Source of the DNA: Cephalotrichum gorgonifer
Taxonomy: Eukaryota > Ascomycota > Sordariomycetes > Microascales > Microascaceae
Reading direction: 5' to 3'
NCBI GenBank assembly: GCA_900312665.1
Contig: ONZQ02000011.1
Location: 573,454 to 637,453 of the forward strand
Length of the DNA stretch: 64,000 nt
How positions within the stretch are numbered: position 1 is the first letter of the stretch; the number at the start of each line of letters is the position of its first letter. A program made the position numbers and the translations under genes. The notes under the pieces are model-generated. The model did not search any database. It saw only the letters and a program-made list of their open reading frames with translations, and had not been told where the DNA came from. Positions 57,950 through 64,000 of this stretch are shown in pieces.

Positions 57950-60900
57950 GATGGAGGTTCCTCACAATCACCCCCCAAAAAAATCAAATAAAAATGCTGG
58001 AAATGCTGGAAAAGGAAACGATTGGGTATGAGGTCATGAGAGAAGAGTAGAAAAGGCGTAATAGAAGAAAGGAAACAAAGAGGTCCGTCCAGCAGTCTCT
58101 TGGAGTAAAACAGACGATTTGGGACCTGATGCCCAAACGTCGAAAGAAGAGAACCTCAGCCGTCCCAAGCAAGGATGGATGAGAGAAGAAAGAAAAGACT
58201 AACGAGTCATTAAGACAAGGGACGAAAGGAATAATAAAAAGGAAATGGAGAGAAAGGAGAATGAGCCGGGAAGCTTGAAGATCAGTCCATCAAGATACGG
58301 GCTTGGCTTTATCATGCGTCGACCACTTGTCGGGGGCGGGTCCTCGAGGGAAGGGTTAAACGGTTTACACCCCCCTATAGAACTGTGGAGACGTGAAAAT
58401 CAAGAATAGCAGCTGGGAACTATTGAACTTGGACCTGAACCCGTTCATGGGTAGTATCATGGTAAGACGTGGAACAATCGCCTCGGCGGCCCAGATCCGC
58501 ACACGCCTCGTCCGGATAGCTGGTAGACGCGACTAGCTGGTTAGACGGACGCAGGCGAAAACACATCCGTCGCCCGACCCCTTTCTACAAGTGATAAACC
58601 CCCCGATGGTGTTTTGGCATGCCAAGCTAATGCGTATCTAACATCCGATCGACGCTTAATCCGACCGGCAACCAGGGGATGTGGGGGGATCGGTGCCGGG
58701 GGGCGGGGCCGCCAGACGAATAGGAAGAGCCGTAATGAAAGCATGAAACGGATTTTGTGTCCGACGTTGACACGTCCGTCGCCTCCCGTCGGAGCTTTGT
58801 GGATTTGAGTTTAGGTTTCTTGCCTTTCTCCGCCCCGCCTTCGGTGTTAGAGCGTAGCAGACAACGCTCTGATTCGCGGCACCGTCTTCTGGAAGGTTTT
58901 CTAACCTCCCCCTTCCCCCTTCTCTGCGATAACTTCGAACATGCGTGTCCCTGTCCTACTACCCCACCCCCGCGGCGGGAAGCTTGTCGGTGCGACGTCG
59001 TGTGCCTCGACACGGAGACAAAGTTTATTTAAGGCCGTTTATTTATTTTTAGTGGCCTGCGTCGGACATTTTCCAGGTGGCGTTTCGAGTGGTAGTGGTA
59101 AACAGCCCATATTTTGCGGTGGAACACCGGGCGACGACCGCACACCGAGGAACACTTGCACCTGAGTGAGAGGAACGGCCATGGACGGCTATCGCACCGG
59201 GGATGGGGAAGAAGAGATGGCCTCAGAGGGGATATGCAAGTAGGGGAGCCTATAATACCTAGCCTATGGCTCTGCTCGTATGTTTATGGTGATTTTAAGC
59301 GGGCTTGGTTTCGAACATGGCATTATCGCCAAGGGGGAGAGCAAGTGATCTTCTGGGATGAGCGCTCGATCCACTCGCGACAAGATAAGCAAGCAGGCGC
59401 AAACGAAAGGTCAGAGGGAGTCGCCCGAATCGTGGAATAGGGTGTAAGCCTAGAGCCGATACCCGGCTGGAGTGGGAATCCAGCTCTCCTGCAGCCTTGT
59501 CCGGGCGCAACCGCTTCGAGGAGGCTGACGAGCCGGGAATTATGGACACACTGGATTGTCAACTGGCCTCACTCTGGGGTGTAATGGGGTAGGGAGGCCG
59601 AAAAGGGGGGGGTGTTTGGGGAGGAGGGGACGTATCTCGGTTATCGGCGTCCGTTCGGGGAAAGCGGCCTCATGGAAACACTCTACTCGTTAGGCTGTGG
59701 CGGCAAAGCGTTAGAAGGAGGTGAACGAGTGTCCCAGGCAAACCGAAATAGTGCAGCGATAGCCAATCCACGCTGCGAGGTGCCAGTCGAGAGTCATGTC
59801 CAGTCCGAGAACCCGCTCCACCTATATTGGGCAATCCTCCATAATAGCACGTGTTGTCAAGCACGAGCACGAAGCCTCAAGCCAAGCAGGGACAAGGGAT
59901 GATGATGGGCGTGACCCGGAGAAGAACTAGCCATGGTATGTCGTACTCTTGCTGATCGGGCGGGGAAGAGCCTGTCCAGGGCGAGAGTTAGGCCGAGGAC
60001 GAACACGCGAACGAGCATCACCCAATCCGGACAAAGCGACCTGGCCATCGCAGGCGAAAATTCGACAGCAGCCCAGGCTCAAGCGAAAGTTCTTCTCCGA
60101 GCGTATGTTTTGCCGATATCTGCGGCACGGGAAGAGCAAGGGGGTGTCAAAAGGCTAGCGAAGGAGAGTGTCAAAGGTTCCTCGTGCAGAGATCGGGCGG
60201 GCAGATCGCCCACTCCGGCGCCAATCAGGCTGCGAGGTTCTCGGGCGCGGCCTGCGGCTGCATGGGTCTACCTCAGGACGTTGCCCAGCTTATATGGCAG
60301 TTTGTCGGGTGGAGCCCGTGCGCGAGCGCCTTCCTTGGTCATACCGCGTGTTAGTGCCGCCTTCCCTGTCTAGTACCGCTTCAGGAAGGGGCCCCTGCGC
60401 TCGGAAACAGCAGCTTCCAGTTGCAATCGCCAAGAAACTGAGATCCGTCGCTGTCACATTCTCATTTTCACTTAAGCACTCATTATCCGTAAAAGTATTA
60501 AGGTCTGACTGCCGGATGGGACGGCGCCGCCTCGCCTTGGCTCCATGTTTCTCCGAATCAACCCCCCACTAAACCCACCATTAAAGCCCCCGGGCGCAGA
60601 TAATAGGTATTATGATCTTGCGCCTTGGCCGGGTTCCCTGCCTATCGCTTTCTCACGGGAATACCTCGTTGGCTCACGTTGGGGTTCGCGCAAACAAGAA
60701 TCTTGATAGCCCGCATTCCTGCGGTCTGACGAAAGTGCCCCTAAGCTGAGAAGAGTAAGACATCCCACATATGCCATGTGAAAAGACACCGGGCGTGGGG
60801 TGCGTAGATAAAGTATCAATCGGTGCCCCATCCTGCGAAATCTATGCGCGGAGTAGAGCGGGGCCGGACTCAATCCCGCGATCTAAAGCAAATCTCCGTG

Positions 60901-61468
60901 TCCTCGACCGGACCCTCTGGCGCAAGCTAGTCCCTCTCCCCCAGCGCTTCCTGTCAGTATTGAAGACAGCATAGGTAGTCACAATCTACGAGCCTGCCTT
61001 TACTCACACATCGCGCCTTCCGTAAAGGCATTAGTGATTTCCGCAATGGCATAGGCACGGGGTACAAGGAGTCCGACCTAAAACCCTGCATGTGTTTTAT
61101 CGGCTATATTGCCCTTCTGCAAACAGCTCACAGACACAACCACAAGGAGCTCCTTCATCCCGGGCCCGCTCCACCTCTGTCCCAAATTGGACAGGTTCCC
61201 ATCCACCAAATACCTCACTCTTACTTGATCGGTACCGCACCTGTCTGGTTGAAAACAAACGAAGGGCCTGGGATTCTGGTTCTCTCTTCCCTTTTCTTTC
61301 CCCCTTCTCTCTTTCCCACCTTCCTCATACTCACCTTCACCTAACCCGACCGAACAAGATTGGAGCAAGGAAGCGCGCGCATCGTCGTCTTGATAATCTC
61401 ATATCCAGTCGCTCATCACCAGAATACTCTGCAGCTCACGTCTAGATCACTAGATCGCCCGAGTGACC
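57950..61468. other. 3.5-kb intergenic region between the metal transporters
   Basis: The longest GC-normal stretch without a recognisable gene. Several frames of 60-146 codons occur on both strands, but none resembles a family or joins through splice sites. It must hold the ZIP and CDF promoters; a pyrimidine-rich tract at about 61280-61330 lies in the probable CDF leader. A non-coding RNA or a fast-evolving small gene cannot be excluded. Confidence 0.5.
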
Positions 61469-63857
61469 ATGACGGACTCGCCAAACATTACCCCAACTCC
61501 CGCCAAGACGCAGGATGACCTCGTCGCGGATCCAGGTAAGAGGTTTCTATTCCGAGACTCTGGGCCGAGATTCGGCTCAACCTTCCCCCCTTGTTTCGAG
61601 GCAGCCCGTCCGAGCTACACGCCAAAATCCATTTTGGCTCGCAAGTTGCGATGACGTCCTGAGAAGCATTTGATTCATAACGGGCTCCTTGGGTCATCCA
61701 TTCCGTCGTGATCGTGGTCTTCCTTTCCTATTTTGCACCTTTCATTATTTCGTATTAGGCCCGCCATCCAATCTTTGGTCTTGATACACCCCACTCCCGC
61801 TCCCACTGTTACTCTCTTCTTTTGTTTCCTCAATACGCTGAGGATAGCTTCAACCCAAAACACAGCCCCCGCCAAGACTAACACGCCGCGCAAAGCCAGC
61901 ACGATGCCTGCCTCGCGACCAGCTTCCCCGCCAGACCCCTCAGGCAACGCCAAGTCCACCCCGGAACCAGTAGCCTCTCCGTCAGACCCCTCGGACATCA
62001 TCGCGCCCGCCCCGGCCACCAATGCCGAGGATACCAGCTCGCCCGAGCCTACTGTGACCTCCGCCCCGAACGAGACCATGGTCAATGGGACGCACGTCTT
62101 CAACCCGGCTGATCCCCTCGGCTTTGGCCGCCACCGCCGCGAAAACACCTCCACGGCCCAGATGAAGACTGACCACCCCAACGCCAAGCCGAGGAAGGTG
62201 AAGAAGTTCTACACACGCCAGAACAAGCTCATCGACCAGTTCCTTGGCGCTGACGATGAGGAGCGCCTCGCCATCGAGGAGGATATACGCATGGGGCCGA
62301 GGATCAGGTTTGCCGTTAACGCGTCATTCCTCGCCAACTTCTGCCTCTTCGTCATCCAGACGTACGCCGCCATATCTACGGGCTCGCTAGCAGTATGGAA
62401 TCCCCGGTTACTCTATCAAAGCTCTCCTTGCAGGAGACGTGTGCGCTGACAACTACTAGCTCTTTGCGACGGCTGCTGATGCATTTGTTAGTGGAACACC
62501 CCTTCGTTTAGTAGTATCGCGGTGTAAGCGAGGTGAACTTGTGATGTTGACTGGTAGTGTAGATGGATCTCGTCTCCTCATTTGTTATGCTTGTCACGTC
62601 AAGAATGGCCGCCCGACCTAGCGTGTATAAGTACCCAGTCGTAAGCTCTCTCTTTCCCTCGCTTCTTCCCTGAAGGATCTTACTGGGGTATGTTCCAGTT
62701 CTGACCTCCAGCAGGGCCGGACGAGGATCGAGACTATCGGCGTCATCCTATTCTGCTGCCTGATGACCACCGTGGCTATCCAGCTCATCGTAAGTTGCGC
62801 CGTCCTTTCTTTCCACGGAAACCTAAGGGGGAAATTACTCACTGCTCTGGATAGATTGAATCGGGCCGCTCACTCGGGGCGGGAGATCAAGGGGGGGAGT
62901 CACTCCACCTCATCCCTATCATCTTCGTCAGCGTCGCAAGTAAGTAGACCCACCCATTGCCTCTGCGGGTCTGTTGCTCTGACGCCCTGTTCTGTTAGTC
63001 TTCTCCAAGGGCACACTGATGGTCTACTGCTTCTTCTACCGAAAATTCCCATCGGTCCATGTCTTCTTCGTACGTATCTGTCTCCTGCTCTCCTTCCCTC
63101 CACACCCAACCGTGCCGCCGTGTGCTGATACTCCCAACTAGATCGACCACCGAAACGACATCGCCGTGAATCTCTTCGGACTTATCATGGCCATCACTGG
63201 CGACAAATTCGTCTGGTACCTCGATCCCATCGGTGCTATCCTCATCGCCCTCATCATTCTTTTCTCCTGGTGCTCCAACGCCTTTGAGCAGATCTGGCTG
63301 CTGGTCGGAAAGTCCGCACCCCAGCCCTTCGTGTCAAAGCTGGTGTACATATCCATGACACACGACCCGCAGATCACCAAAGTGGATACCGTAAGTGCTT
63401 ATCCATCTCCCCTCCCTCACGGGGTGGTCCACAGAAAGCTAATGGGAAGTTCAAAGTGCCGCGCCTACCACGCGGGCCAGAAATACTATGTCGAAATCGA
63501 CATTGTAATGGATGAGGAAACGCCCCTGAGAGTCTCCCACGACGTCGCGCAAAGCCTCCAGAGGAAAATCGAAGGTAAGCCCAGACCGTGCGCCCCCATC
63601 AATACTAGCGCTAACGTGGACCCCAAGGCCTCGCCGATGTTGAGCGGGCGTTCGTCCACGTCGACTACGAGGACGACCACGATATCCACGAGGAGCATAA
63701 GCCGCTGTACGACAAGGATGAGGCGGGCCAAAACGGATGGAGGGCGAAGATATTCGGGCCCAAGAAAAAGGGAGAGACTGAGTTGAAGAAGACGGGCACG
63801 GATACGGATGGGACTAAGGAGAAGAGTGAAGAGACTGATGGGTCGAAGTCCAAGTGA
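61469..63857 (+). CDS. CDF-family metal exporter, probably Mn-type
   Basis: Ten exons: 61469-61535, 61866-62392, 62460-62486 (27 nt), 62563-62640, 62715-62789, 62855-62939, 62999-63069, 63142-63390, 63457-63574 and 63628-63857. All are GT-AG with agreeing phases, giving 508 aa. A disordered Pro/Ser N-terminus is followed by KKFYTRQNKLIDQFLGADDEE, then the membrane domain. The two metal sites read DAFMD (helix 2) and DHRND (helix 5). DxxxD in both helices is typical of the Mn-type branch, whereas Zn exporters have HxxxD. A cytoplasmic CDF dimerisation domain (TCRAYHAGQKYYVEIDIVMDE, VERAFVHVDYE) is followed by an acidic/Lys-rich tail. Known role: proton-coupled efflux of divalent metal from the cytosol into organelles or out of the cell. 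The first intron (330 nt) is long, so an extra small exon there is possible. Confidence 0.9.
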
Positions 63858-64000
63858 TTACCACCATCGCTGGGAAAGGGGGGGGGGATTCCGTCTGTTT
63901 TAAACACACGGCGAAGCGCGGGATACTTGCCCCAAAACTCATCCCGGCCTAGGAAAGGTATTTAGAGGGTCTGCTAAAGCAATGGAGGCATACGGTTCTT

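Noticed and set aside
57950..61468. tRNA genes or a structured RNA in the long intergenic gap
   Set aside because: No paired A- and B-box promoter and no cloverleaf could be found by eye; a covariance-model scan would be decisive.
1..64000. CRISPR array, prophage or bacterial operon features
   Set aside because: Spliced genes, RIP and gene content are fungal, and no regularly spaced repeat array exists.

Overview
The window is nuclear DNA of a filamentous ascomycete (Pezizomycotina, probably a Sordariomycete). The genes are GC-rich and separated by short intergenic gaps. They carry 50-130 nt GT-AG introns. The set of genes is typical of this group: NSE2, COQ3, RIB3, REI1, HUL4, a PaxU-like hydrolase, a NACHT-WD40 protein, a HeLo protein and a fungal lectin. 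One 24-kb AT-rich block carries the marks of repeat-induced point mutation (RIP): transposon reading frames are full of stops created by C-to-T and G-to-A changes, and C and G are strongly depleted. No tRNA, rRNA or CRISPR array was recognised.

Layout. 1-3137: NSE2 SUMO ligase and a PaxU/TMEM53-like hydrolase, both on the minus strand. 3879-9692: a divergent pair, a NACHT-WD40 NOD-like receptor (NLR, minus) and a HeLo-domain cell-death effector (plus), sharing a promoter of about 0.4 kb. 10364-11675: a secreted, membrane-anchored fucose-lectin-like beta-propeller with a probable homopolymer frameshift. 12572-22320: a conserved membrane protein, COQ3, RIB3, REI1 and an HNH-domain protein. 22792-46705: a nested transposon island. 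47124-51230: a HUL4-type HECT ubiquitin ligase. 52176-55077: an ataxin-10/Ctr86-like protein, also with a homopolymer frameshift. 56231-63857: a ZIP metal importer and a CDF metal exporter, divergent across 3.5 kb with no recognisable gene.

The most interesting system is the NLR/HeLo pair. The first NLR exon is only 115 nt and was built here by hand from splice sites. It places at the NLR N-terminus a short motif (TN-x-G-x3-G-[VI]-x-N) that matches the C-terminal tail of the HeLo protein encoded next door. This is the architecture of known fungal amyloid-signalling pairs (NWD2/HET-S, PNT1/HELLP), in which an activated NLR templates the amyloid fold of a membrane-attacking effector. The motif here is not the HET-s repeat and I cannot assign it to a named family.

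The island can be ordered in time. A Tc1/mariner element (27-bp perfect terminal inverted repeats, TA target duplication) had its transposase gene hit by two Gypsy chromoviruses of one family (239-bp LTRs, duplications CTGAT and ATTGG). A second chromovirus family (427-bp LTRs, duplication ATATC) then inserted into the integrase of the first copy. RIP is heaviest inside the island and fades toward its edges.

All exon structures were deduced by eye from GT-AG sites, reading-phase continuity and family resemblance. Coordinates are exact where a splice site is quoted.
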